Assembly (NCBI GenBank): GCA_963971575.1
Contig: OZ020624.1
Coordinates: 1,617,001 to 1,681,000 of the forward strand
Origin: Liopterus haemorrhoidalis
Lineage: Eukaryota > Arthropoda > Insecta > Coleoptera > Dytiscidae
Reading direction: 5' to 3'
DNA: 64,000 nucleotides
A model generated the notes under the pieces. That model saw only the letters and a list, made by a program, of their open reading frames with translations, ran no database searches and was not told the DNA's origin. Of this stretch, positions 21,985 to 32,122 are shown in pieces (the first letter of the stretch is position 1; each line of letters begins with the position of its first letter). The position numbers were made by a program, and so were the translations under genes.

Positions 21985-22515
21985 GGCTAGAGTCAGAAAT
22001 CACTTGGACATACATACAACTTGGCCAATTTTCTTTCTGAATGTCATTTCTAGTTTTATTATTTCTAATACTTTTGATTTTACTCAATTTTTATTTATTT
22101 TATTTCGTGGAACGGCTGCGGAGCCCCTGAGAAATGCACGCGGAGCAGTAAGGGCTCTGCGGAGCACAGGTTGGGAACCGCTGATATAGAAGATAGATAA
22201 GACGTAAGTATTAGTTTATAAAGATTAAAAAAAGGGGCAGGCTAACATTTTATCGGTTCTGAGCCTTTTTGTGGACTGTCTTTTTTTTACTTTAGAAAGA
22301 CTTTAAATTTGTTATAACTTTCTTTTGACAAAAGGGCAAGCAATATTAAATCAGAGAAAAACACAAAAATTTTGTGCAAGTGGAAATGCAATTTTCCCTA
22401 TGACCGGAAAGCGTGCAAGGGTTTAGTACCATCCCTTTTTTGTTGTCACAGGGTAAATATTCTCTCCTCCAAAAGGCATGCTGTATGAAATCGGAGACCA
22501 AAAATGTCATGAGCT
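21985..22515. other. Gene-free; a hAT-like right end
   Basis: 22109-22186 ends in CACAGGTTGGGAACCGCTG, a common hAT right terminus. No matching left end was found. 22240-22500 is low-complexity and may continue the LINE fragment beside it. Confidence 0.4.
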
Positions 22516-22539
22516 CCCGGTCTAATTTGGTATGGTCTT

Positions 22540-22743
22540 TCAGTGGTTATCCCATGTTTCTTTAACTTTCCGTTTGATTAAAGATTTAACATCGCTGGCT
22601 GGTACTGATATCTCAATTAGTTTTTGGCGTTTATTTTCTTGTACAATAACGAAATATAAGTATTTGAGTTGAATTTTAAATGGATAACCATGTTTTGAAA
22701 ATATGATTGACATTTTGCAACTGTAGTTACGCAATGGTAACAC
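22540..22743 (-). pseudogene. Possible LINE RNase H C-terminus
   Basis: The minus strand encodes ISVPASDVKSLIKRKVKETWDN before a stop, which resembles the end of RNase H domains in insect non-LTR retrotransposons (IPASDLK...W). No RNase H catalytic residues are visible, so this is a degenerate remnant. Confidence 0.35.
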
Positions 22744-23102
22744 ATATAATAAAGGACATATACTTGATATGAACAGTTTTTTTAAAAAAAATTGCAGGAA
22801 ATAGATTTTGAATCATTCATATAGGGACAATTCAAGGTTACAGATGTGTTATGTTCATCTATAACGGAAACATTTATATATTTCATTATCGCTTCGGAAA
22901 AAAAAATATCTGTTTATATCAATTGAGTCCAGGGTTTCATTAAATGAACAAAAAAGAAAAACATATATAGAAGTTTCTAATATACACATCTAAAGCAGTA
23001 TTCTTAATTGCATGAGTTTTCTTAAGTTCAAATTGTGGTAAAACATTATTTCTACTAAAATTAATAGAGTTGTAGGCTCTCGTTGAAACATATTGAAAAG
23101 AT
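22744..23102. other. Nothing recognised
   Basis: AT-rich sequence with no ORF or repeat boundary that can be supported. Confidence 0.4.
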
Positions 23103-23350
23103 AGAACCCGAAATAAAACACTCGGTAATGTTTCAAAATATTTAAATTTATTAATACGTATTTCGGCTTATGAGGCCATCATCAGAATACAAAGAGTTTC
23201 CAAAACTGAACTATATACTATCATCAATAGAGCAATTAGGAAAAAAGGCGATTAGGAAAAAGGCTTAAATTGGGGCTAGAATTGGAGAATTACTAATTGT
23301 TCATTCATTAAATATTTTGAAACATTACCGAGTATTTTATTTTGAGTTCT
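23103..23350. mobile_element. TIR element containing a Penelope-like motif
   Basis: Arms of about 42 bp (AGAACCCGAAATAAAACACT at the left, inverse at the right ending TATTTTATTTTGAGTTCT). The interior includes TTTCGGCTTATGAGGCCATC, a short palindromic motif like that found in Penelope-like retroelement termini. Classification is uncertain. Confidence 0.6.
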
Positions 23351-23377
23351 ATTATTTCTACCGTTAATCTATGTTAA

Positions 23378-23898
23378 CCCTTTACTGCATGAATTTTTAT
23401 TTTTAGCTGAAATAATTCATGAACATTAGGAATTGGTTCTTATTGATAGAAAAATTAATTAAAAAAATATATTTAAAACATTAATTATTATTTTTATGAA
23501 AAAATAATAATTAAAATAATAATTTAGGGTTTGTGCCATACATGGAACATTATGATTCTACATTATGTTACAAAAGAAAATGATTCCGTATTATTTGCTC
23601 GTCAATTGCTAGGTGTTCTTCATTAGGGATTAAAAGCAGTCGCCCTCGAATTTTTGAAAGAAAAGGTCGTATCTTCTAGTTGTCCTATCTCAATAAATTC
23701 AGAGTTATCGTTAAAGTGCAAATTCCGCTTGATATCCTCAAATCTATTGCTGCCCATTACTTGAGATACTGCAGGATCCATTGCTGTGTATGTGGCATAT
23801 ATGAACATTCATGAAGTAACGTTCTGATTCAGTTTTAAAAGTAAAATATAAAATAAAAATCGGAATGTGCCATATATGGCACACTATGCGGTAAAGGG
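23378..23898 (-). mobile_element. Deleted piggyBac-like element
   Basis: TTAA flanks both ends (23374-23377 and 23899-23902). The terminal repeats are CCCTTTACTGCAT and ATGCGGTAAAGGG. Inside on the minus strand, GSNRFEDIKRNLHFNDNSEF is a piggyBac transposase signature; the remaining transposase is gone. Subterminal GTGCCATA(C/T)ATGG words occur near both ends. Confidence 0.9.
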
Positions 23899-23917
23899 TT
23901 AATAAAATTTGATGCTA

Positions 23918-24433
23918 CGAGGGCTACCTTTTAAGTTTTTACAAAAACTAAGAAAGAACAAATTTTTCTTGGAACTGTTTTGTTGCTTTTCAAAATATTC
24001 GGCTTTAAGATTTATACACTTTTGCATGCGTTCAAACCAATTCTCGAAACATTTTTTCCAGTCTGGAGTTGGTATCTCAAAAACATGGTTTTTGAAGGCT
24101 TCAACAGCCTCTTGAGGTGATGAAAATCGCTGTCCACCCATTTTTTGTTTGATATTGGGGAACAGAAAAAAAGTCGTTAGGAGATAAATCAGGTGAATAA
24201 GGGTAATGAGACATTAAATCGATGTCAACTGTTTGACGTGCTGTGTGGGAGCTTGCATTGTCGTGAGTCGTGATGAAGAATAATGCGACGTTTTTGATTG
24301 TTTTTCCTGATTTTGTCGATGACTTCTAGCAAACAAATTGTTGTATACCATTCAGCATTGTTGTTCTCCGATCCTCGTTGTTCAAAAAAAAATCTTTTCT
24401 TAGTTTTTGCAAAAACTTAAAAGGTAGCCCTCG
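23918..24433 (-). mobile_element. Deleted mariner element
   Basis: The ends CGAGGGCTACCTTTTAAG and its inverse are flanked by TA on both sides. The minus strand retains mariner pieces: MGGQRFSSPQEAVEAF...NWFERMQK (C-terminal) and, near 24300, EVIDKIRKNNQK before the missing catalytic segment. It is closely related to the longer copy at 38797-40041. Confidence 0.85.
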
Positions 24434-24540
24434 TATCATGCAAGGCATGCGGGCGCCGCTGCGTGGGGGGCGCTGACGTGACCTCAAAAGGGCGCCAAAA
24501 GCCAACCAAATTAATGTAAAAGTAGTTTAGTGAAATGTAA

Positions 24541-24760
24541 TTTTAGAAGTGAGGACCTTTTTGTTTTTAGGTCTTCACTTGAAATTTAAAAGTGAGGACC
24601 TTATTTTTTTTAGGTCTTTACTTGAAATTTAGAAGTGAGGACCTTTTTTTTACGTCTTCACTTGAAATTTAAAAGTGAGGACCTTATTTTTTTTAGGTCT
24701 TTACTTGAAATTTAGCAGTGAGGACCTTTTTTTTGGTCTTCACTTGAAATTTAGTTCTTA
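24541..24760. repeat. Tandem hairpin minisatellite, about 5 units of ~42 bp
   Basis: Units of the form AAATTTAAAAGTGAGGACC, T-rich loop, GGTCTTCACTTG repeat in tandem; each unit can fold on itself (AAGTGAGGACC with GGTCTTCACTT). The surrounding 24445-24850 has GGGCGCCAAAA words on both sides. Similar units occur singly inside elements at 900, 13457, 26981, 29093, 48324 and near 52570. Confidence 0.8.
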
Positions 24761-24993
24761 CCCAGAGCTCGAAAAAAGATAGTTACGCCTTGCCTAGGGG
24801 CGCTGAATTAAATCTTGTTTACGGGCGCCAAAAACCCTCGCGCCGGTCCTGGTAACGCACAACACCGCATAAGCACTCTATTAACCAAGTAATACTTTAT
24901 CTAGTAGTTAGTAAACTATTTAACCAAGCAATACTAAATCACAAATTTAACAATTTAGCACATACTCAATAAATGAATAAACATGCTTACCTT

Positions 24994-25281
24994 TCAAATA
25001 ACAGTTGTCGTGAAATAAGAACTTGACTTTACACACATTTCATTCACTAACCAAAAAGAGGCGTAACAGTTATCACTGGTTTTCCAGTTTCCAGTTAGAT
25101 CTGAGCTCTCTCTTATGTCAGGAGATGTCCACCGTTCAGAGGTAAACAAATATTTGATGACTGTCATCGGGATTGAATGATGTGATGTAGCCATTGCCCA
25201 TTGTCTATCCACTGACCTTCTCCCCACTTTGATAGTTATCAAGAACAAGGCTGTACAAACTACGTACATGCAATAATGCAA
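24994..25281 (-). CDS. Doubtful 95-codon ORF with signal-like N-terminus
   Basis: The frame opens with a hydrophobic stretch (residues 4-18: CMYVVCTALFLITIK) like a signal peptide and then a polar segment rich in Ser and Thr with two further cysteines. The stop is followed within a few bases by GGTAAGC, a good donor, so part of this could be a first exon read in another frame. No family is recognised and no partner exon was found. It may be chance. Confidence 0.25.
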   Translation of the reverse strand: MHYCMYVVCTALFLITIKVGRRSVDRQWAMATSHHSIPMTVIKYLFTSERWTSPDIRESSDLTGNWKTSDNCYASFWLVNEMCVKSSSYFTTTVI

Positions 25282-25515
25282 ATTTTATTTGTTGATTGAC
25301 AAAATATGTGGAATTTTAAACATCGGCAATTGTACTTACAAATGTTGTTTGCATTTATAAAAATTATGTATTGTTTTGAAATGGTGTAGGGTTTTCTCAA
25401 GGTTACTACACACATGTCGAAGTGATGATGATTTTGTATAATGTTGCAAATGAAAGAATTATAAAGTACGTAGGGCGGTAGGAAAGTTTCCATCTCGCCA
25501 ATGAAGCGTGACATT

Positions 25516-25803
25516 CTAATTCCACCGTTCTAGTTTCTTGCAGCACTTCTCAAACAAGTCTCGGCACAGAGGTTTGGCGAAAATATCAACCACCATCTCA
25601 TCAGTGGGGCAATATTCCATTTTGATGATGCCTTGCTCTCGAAGATATCTCAGATAATGGTGGTGAATGTCGATGTGTTTTGTTCTTTGGCCACACCGTT
25701 CCGACGCCACCAACTTGATGCATCCTTGGTTATCCTCGTACACCGTTGTTGCACCGAAAACTGGGTCTCCTATGTCTTGCAACAGTTGTCGTAGCCATAA
25801 CAT
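25516..25803 (-). pseudogene. Copia-type RNase H fragment
   Basis: The minus strand reads VYEDNQGCIKLVASERCGQR, then TKHIDIHHHYLR, then IIKMEYCPTDEMVVDIFAKPL and a stop. These are the RNase H/C-terminal motifs of Ty1/Copia polyproteins (ED-NQ-C, RTKHIDI, PT-M-D-KPL). Only this 95-codon end remains, with no LTR beside it. Confidence 0.9.
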
Positions 25804-25974
25804 CTGTCAATCTTATTTTATTAACGCAATAAACAAATACATATAGCGCGAAATATTGGCGCTTAAATTTAAACTTCCCAACAAAAACAAATCTGAAAAG
25901 TGAATTCTTCTATCACCCATAGATTTTCTGTAACAGGCAAATTTATATTAGGTCGGCAAGGATAAAATTTGTAG

Positions 25975-26650
25975 AAAAAAAGGCAAAGTTGGTTGATAAC
26001 TTACAAATATAAGGAATTATTTTATTCATCCATTCAGTATGCACCCATATTACCCATATTGTGTATACACTTTTGCCATTTAAGCGGCAGGTTGTTCAGG
26101 CCGGTGGTATAAAACCCTGGCGGACAAGAGTCAATGAATTCCTGGAAGGCCAGTTTTACAGCATTGTCGGAATTAAATTGTTTTCCTATTACAAAGTTAT
26201 CCAAATTGCGGAAAAAGTGGTAGTCAGTGGGGGCTAGGTCTGGTGAGTATGGAGGATAATGAAGAAGTTCCAACTCCAATTCCTACAGTTTTGCCACAGT
26301 CATTTGTGTAATGTGTGGTCTAGCGTTATCATGCAATAAGATAGGAGTCGATCTGTTGACTAGTCTAGACTGTTTTTCTTCAAGTTTTTGCATCATTTCC
26401 TCCAGTTGGTTGCAGTATATTTCTGCTGTGATATATGAGCCAGGCTTTTTTTTGTTTTTAAGTTACCTGTACGAAATTTGGCGAACCAATTTGATATTGT
26501 CTGCTGCGTAGTAACACTAGAGCCAAATACACTATTAATATTTCGCGCGGTCTGCGATGCTGTAGTTCCACTCATACTTCATAATAGTGCGAATTTCCGA
26601 CCGTTCCATTTTCAAGAAAATTAATAAAAAAAAAAGATTTTGATATTTTT
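25975..26650 (-). pseudogene. Internally deleted mariner transposase
   Basis: The minus strand has the N-terminal helix-turn-helix (26575-26393: QTARNINSVFGSSVTTQQTI, ISNWFAKFRTG), then jumps to the C-terminal catalytic part with HDNARPHT and YSPDLAPTDYHFFRNLDNF, the last two Asp of a DD34D triad, ending near 26034. A stop and a frame change interrupt it. The first Asp region is deleted. Confidence 0.85.
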
Positions 26651-26755
26651 TAGAGCATACAATTATTTCTTTAAACAGGCGAGATGTGTAACTTTCCAAC
26701 AAAAAAAAAAAACAGAACGATAAAATATTAAGCCAATGTCAGGTAATAAGCTGTT

Positions 26756-26907
26756 TTTTTTTTTTTTTTTATTTTATGGCCTTTGCTGCTGTGGCAATTA
26801 GCCAGGACAATTTTTATTTGAGAAAATTTCCATGCCTGAACGGGATTCGAACCGGAGACCTTCGCAACGCAGAGCATATGTGTTACCACTACGCTACGCC
26901 GGTCGGC
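26756..26907 (-). repeat. tRNA-derived SINE with 12-bp target duplication
   Basis: On the minus strand a tRNA-like head has an A box (TAGCGTAGTGGT) and a B box (GGTTCGAATCC), then a body with CCTGGCTAATTGCCACAGC and a poly(A) tail. TAATAAGCTGTT occurs on both sides (26744-26755 and 26908-26919), a typical LINE-mobilised target duplication. A truncated copy of its body and tail is at 53663-53745. Confidence 0.85.
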
Positions 26908-26980
26908 TAATAAGCTGTTAAAGTTAGCAATATTATTACAAATTTCAGCCTTGACGACCTGATATTAATATAAATGTTTG

Positions 26981-27224
26981 CAGTGGCGGCGCTAGCTCTT
27001 AAAATCTGGGGGGGGGGACAAAAAATTTGAGTAAAATTTGGGGGGGGGGCAGGAAATATTTTTTTTATCGTTTACATATGAAAATACAAGTAATGACCTA
27101 AAAAAAAGGTTTTTACTTCTAAAATATATTTTTTTCCAAGCAATTCTACGGGGGCCAACTGGGGGCCAGAGCATGTTTTAGGGAGGCCCGGGCCCCTCCG
27201 GACCCCCAGCTAGCGTCGCCACTG
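26981..27224. mobile_element. hAT-type MITE, G-rich, copy 2
   Basis: CAGTGGCGGCGCTAGC and GCTAGCGTCGCCACTG are near-perfect inverses. The flanks AATGTTTG and GATGTTTG match at seven of eight positions. Same family as 900-1125 and 48324-48560. Confidence 0.85.
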
Positions 27225-29092
27225 GATGTTTGTAATTTGTTGTTCATCGTTTCTTTTGAGTCGCCAAGTTTCATATCGTACAACAGGACTGACTACCTTG
27301 TTGTTAAAAATTAGTAGTTTGGTCTTGCGAGAGATCATACTCGAACAGCAGGATTATTAAGCAAACTATACGCAAATCTTACCTTTACAAACATACAGAC
27401 AAAAATTATTTTTTTGTGGATATCCTCTTATAATCGTGCTTATAACCTGAAATGTGTAGAAACCAGAGGTGAGACCGAAAAATTTTTTAAAAAAAACAGT
27501 TATATCCTCCAATTTTATTAATATAGCTAAAATCATTATTAAATAAATGATGATTTCATTTACCATTTATTTTACATGTAGATAAATTTATAAACTTGGA
27601 TTTTTCAGTGAGGAGGGGGAGGGGGGGTAGGAGAACACATTCTGAGATTTGAAGGCGTGCCGGTAGCTAAATAACTTAAGAATTACTGCTTTATGAGTTA
27701 TGTATATTAACGTACGATTATATATTCAGGGGAATCCCCTTAAATATGCGCATGGATATATCGTGTCAAGGACGTATCCAGGATTTTGGGGGGGCATTTG
27801 TATAAAAATGTATAATGTATAATTAGATGACTACAAAAATCTTTGGCATTAAAGTGTCATTACATTAAATGTGTCTAAATATTTTAAGAATATATTAGTA
27901 TAATTATTTGTGAAGAATTATGCTAAAATATGCTTCTATCCGTATTTTATTTAGCAGAATTATAAAAGGTGTCAAAATGACTACCACGGTTTGCGACGTA
28001 CAAAATTCGCACGGCTTGTGGAGGGTTAAGGGATAAACTTTCCAGAATCTTGGGGGGGGGTAATTACCTCCATCCCCCCCCCCCCCTTGAATATGTGCTT
28101 GTATCGTGTGTTTTCCTAAAACGTTATGCGAAGTCAGAACGCTCGGTGGCAGTCTTTGCTTTTGTATTGTAGTGTACTAGACATGCGTAGGTATTGACAT
28201 TAAACATTTAATTGTTATTGCAAAAGGTAAAAATTTAAAATACTAAATACGTTGCATAAATTACAATTATTTTGATTACCTACATTCCTACAAAGTTTGA
28301 TAATTCTAAAAGATGGTTTCCAATTGACGTATGAATATGTTTATCTGTCGCGTTCCGCCTTGACTTTTCATAACTCGGTAATGGCCCTAGCCAAATCGGT
28401 AGTTCCCCGGCGTTTTCGCTTTAGGCAGTGGTGATCCGTCGTTATAACAGATAATTTGACCTAAATTTCAACTCATTTTTGGTCATTATATTAATTTCGT
28501 CGTGATATCCGATGTCTTTATAACCGATAAGTCTCACGTATAAAAAGTTCTGTTTCTGGGACTTTGAAATTTCGTCGCAAAAATCGATATGTCGTTATAA
28601 ACGATATCCACTGTATATACCAACCATCTATATATCCTAACTATGTGAAAATTTTCAGTTAACAAACAAATTTCCGGATAGCGTGAGACCTTCGTTAATG
28701 TAGGACCTTATGCTATGCCTTGTCCAGTTTGTAAATCCGGGGCTGTTTCTACTCATAGGCAAATGACATGTTAAAATAGCTGATGCAGTACAGTATGCTA
28801 TGTAAATAGTTTTCCTGTAAATAGATATTCAAATAATTTGATTGTTTTTTTCGTAGAGTGACGAATGACAATGATTCAATCGAGTTACACCATTGTATTC
28901 GGGTCAGGTGTGATAACTATCACTGTATACATTAATTTGCACTAGTTCAGACCAGTGGCGTACAGAAGTATTGACCATTCAACTCTAGACTCAATGCTAG
29001 ACTTGGCAAAGGCTAAGATAAAGCACACAAAATTATGGCGACGGGTACATGTCGAGATAAAATTTTAAAAAAATCAGACAGAGCAGTATAGG
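27225..29092. other. Gene-free; G-rich repeat and pogo-like end
   Basis: About 27770-28110 is a G/C-tract repeat (ACGTATCCAGGATTTTGGG at the left, long C run then TTGAATATGTGC at the right), probably a degenerate hAT-like MITE. No ORF or splice-supported exon was found; 28110-28420 and 28620-29085 show nothing recognisable. Confidence 0.4.
28427..28611. mobile_element. Pogo/Tigger-like MITE, degenerate
   Basis: CAGTGGTGATCCGTCGTTAT at the left and the inverse of CAGTGGATATCGTTTATAAC at the right are similar over about 20 bp, with CGTTATAAC words throughout. The flanks are TA-rich on one side only. No coding capacity. Confidence 0.4.
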
Positions 29093-29332
29093 CAGAGCCG
29101 CAGTAAGGGGGGGGGGGTGGAGGGGGCGACGGCCCCTAGCGCACTAAGGAAAAGGGCCACATTGCGAAGGTGAGGACCTTTTTTTTTTTCTCATCACTTG
29201 GATTTTGGGAGGTGAGGACCTTTTTTTTTTGGTCAACACTTGAATTTTGAGTGGTGAGGACCACCTTTTTTTTGCCAAAGGCGCCAAAACTCAGTTTTGC
29301 CCCCAGCGCAAGTTTTCCTTACTGCGGCTCTG
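29093..29332. mobile_element. hAT-type MITE with perfect TIR and TSD
   Basis: CAGAGCCGCAGTAAGG and CCTTACTGCGGCTCTG are exact inverses. AGTATAGG is found at 29085-29092 and 29333-29340. Its interior holds GTGAGGACC/CATCACTT minisatellite units and GACGGCCCCTAGCGCACTAA, a text also present at 13537 inside another element. Confidence 0.92.
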
Positions 29333-29453
29333 AGTATAGGGGACATGTCCGCTCCGTATAGCCAGGGGCATCGGAAGGGCGGAGGAAGCCGAAATAAATT
29401 ATTCCCTGGGCTCGGGACTAGTTTTTTTTTTTTACTAATCACTATCCATTTTT

Positions 29454-30280
29454 AGGGTTTTGTAGGTATGACCACCAAAAAACCCTTATAACGCCCCCAA
29501 ACGGCTGAACATGGAAAGTTGAAATTTGGTATATTTATACCAGGGATTCGCACCGGAACTGAACCGAAACCCGAAAAAATCCGTTATTTTTGTCGGAACG
29601 AAAACCGGAGCTGAACCGAAAAAAAAATCGGTTTATTTCGGTTCAGATAATGTTTATGGGAGTGAATATAAAATTTTATTTTAGATTATTTGTTAAACTG
29701 ATGGGCAGAAAATAATTCATATTTTTTTTAACTGATAAGTTAAAAAAAATGCGCTTCTATTATTTAGAGGAGGGGGTGAACGCCCAGAACCCCCCCTGGC
29801 AGTGGCCTTGGTATGATTATTACAAAATAAGGAATAAATGTTCTTCTAAATTAGAGTAGAAAATAAATTTCTAATACAAATAAAAGAATTTAAAAATTTA
29901 TCACTTGGAATTGAACCGAAAACCGAAAAAAAAAACGTTATTTTTGCCGGAACGAAATCCGGAATCGAACCGATATTTATTTTTTTAATTGAACCGGAAG
30001 AAAAACTGAAACGAAAAAAATAACGGTTCGAAGCCCTGGTTAATACAACTCTTTGACCCACATATTGGAAAAATATTGAGAGTTCAAAAAAACACGGCCC
30101 CATTGTTAATATAATTATATACACGTTTATTAGTATTTTTGATTCGGCCCTCCCCAAGACAAAATCCTGGCTGCGTCACTGTTATAGAAAATATTCTTAG
30201 ATACCAGTGTTATGTTGTCTTCTTAAACTTATTAAATACCTACAAAACCTTGAAATGTGTGAAAATTCACTCTGCACATC
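29454..30280. mobile_element. GGGTTTTGTAGG-family element, copy split by a hAT insertion
   Basis: The left end AGGGTTTTGTAGGTATGACC and the right end CCTACAAAACCTTGAAATG with its TGTGTGAAAATTCAC palindrome bound it. The interior aligns with 2160-2200 and 48725-48775 on both sides of the hAT element at 29541-30038 (broken word: TTATAC and AACTCTTTGACCC). Confidence 0.7.
29541..30038. mobile_element. Non-autonomous hAT-like element
   Basis: CAGGGATTCGCACCGG and the inverse of CAGGGCTTCGAACCG are the ends. The flanks ATTTATAC and GTTAATAC agree at six of eight. The interior is made of ACCGGAA/GAACCGAAA repeats in both orientations (subterminal inverted repeats). The insertion site is known exactly because the disrupted host element has intact copies elsewhere. 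Confidence 0.75.
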
Positions 30281-32122
30281 ATTATTTTTTTACAATAATC
30301 TTTATTTTACAGCAAAAACTTCAGAAACACGAAGAATTTTGTAGGTACCTCTTTCAGTTGAAATATTAAATAATATTTTGATATTAAATCAATCTAACCC
30401 TAATCAATGGGTCACAAAATATCATAAACAAAAAAGAAAAAACAAAACAAAAAATTTAAAACAAAATATAAACAAAAAGTTATCTTAGCCTTCTTAATAT
30501 ATTTGTACAAAAAAATATATTTAATTAATATTATTTCCGATATTTGCCAACGGAAGTGAAATTAATAATTTTAGTAATAATAAATAAAATTTTCAAAATT
30601 ACATAATAAAAAATATATGAAGTTGATAAGTATGGAATTTATTTATAGTGGATCATAAAAACGTGTAAATAGAACTAAAAAAGCATGTGATAATAAGGTT
30701 AAATTTTTAGTAAACTCAAAAAGACATTTATATTCAAATTTAAGAATAGTAAATTATAATTATATTTAATAACATAATAGATACATATATAAGACAGATT
30801 ACTGTAGAGTTAAATTTTTAATAAAACCAATCCAAACATGATTAGAAGTTAAAAACTAGTTAATACTTCTCGTTTGTACAACGTATAACGTGCAGTTAGT
30901 ATATATACAGTGCGCAACTACACTGTAAATGGAAGTGTGTGTCAAGTGATGGCACAGCTGAACATTGATCGCTTTAGATTTAGGCAGATCTGCTCAGTGG
31001 GTGACGTCACGTGGTTTAGCTTCTAGTAGCCACAAGGATTCCCGATGCAGTGGTCGGACCACGTCGCACGGTTGAGTTTCTGTTGGCTCCTCGAACTACC
31101 GCGATTTCCAAATTTGGGTAATAGGGTTAGACGAGGTAATTCAAGTCGCTTCCATATACAGGCACTGTACGCATTGCAGTATGCCATTATTTTTGCCATA
31201 TTTTACAATTAAATACTTAATTTAATGTGATTATGTTACTTATAATTATGAATTATGAATAAAAGTGCTAAGTTCAATTAAAAGGTTAGTTCGTTTGTGT
31301 AATCTAGATTGCTTAAGTCTAGTCATTTCAATGATGATTTCCATAAACATTTTAGGATTACACGTTAATCATTGATAAATAGCTGCATATATTTCATTTA
31401 AATTACACTTGAATAATGACCAACTTTACTTCTTGATAGAGTTGGTCTTACATCAATCAGTTAATCGGTCTTTTCATCCGATTGAACGGATTGTTAATCG
31501 GATTTTACATCGGTGAATTTAGAAATGCGTCAATTAAAAAAATCGCTGAATTAAGAAAAGGTTTGATAGATTTTCGATGCAATCGAATAGTCAGTCGATG
31601 AATTTTGGAAGTTGCTCATAGTCAACTTGTCTATATTCAACAAAACAAGCAAAAGAGAACGTATCTTTTCTAATAAAACAATTTATAGTTCAAATAAAAG
31701 ACGATTTAATCTGTATTTTGTATAGTAGATATGTAGAAAACAAAAAAATTATAGAAAATATATATAAATAAACAATAAACTAATTTCTAAACTTTCATTT
31801 GTAGAGACATCTACCGATAGAGTACGTTATTACTAGATAGTTTGTTCGTGTATGTTTCGTCAATGTTCGGTAATGGTTCGTCAAGTTGCCCGTGCCAAGT
31901 CCTACAATTGGACAGCATATTACTGCTTATTACTCTTGCACAGGTATACTAAATAATTAAAAGGTTAACTGTAAAATATCCCTTTGCGCAGTCTGACATA
32001 AATATCAGCAATATACATGAACAAACATAAAAAGTAACTAACCTAAACTTGTCAAAACAAGTGTTTTCCTGTCTTATTGTTTCTAAATAATCTTTGAGAT
32101 TGTTTAGAAATAAGACAATAAA
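30281..32122. other. Upstream region of IFT43; nothing coding
   Basis: Mostly very AT-rich. 30890-31170 is clearly less AT-rich and non-repetitive as far as can be seen, with GTGACGTCACG at about 31002; it might be a promoter or untranslated exon of a neighbouring gene, but no ORF supports it. 31440-31600 has several ATCGG/CGATT words in both orientations. Confidence 0.35.

Noticed and set aside
24545..24755. CRISPR-like array (regular repeats with spacers)
   Set aside because: Units are self-complementary, the parts between them are T-rich loops rather than unique spacers, and the genome is an animal's.
25260..25514. 84-codon minus-strand ORF as a secreted peptide gene
   Set aside because: No signal peptide, family motif or splice partner, and the composition is like AT-rich noise.
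30139..30369. 76-codon plus-strand ORF
   Set aside because: It crosses the right end of a GGGTTTTGTAGG-family element and part of it is just that repeat's conserved end.
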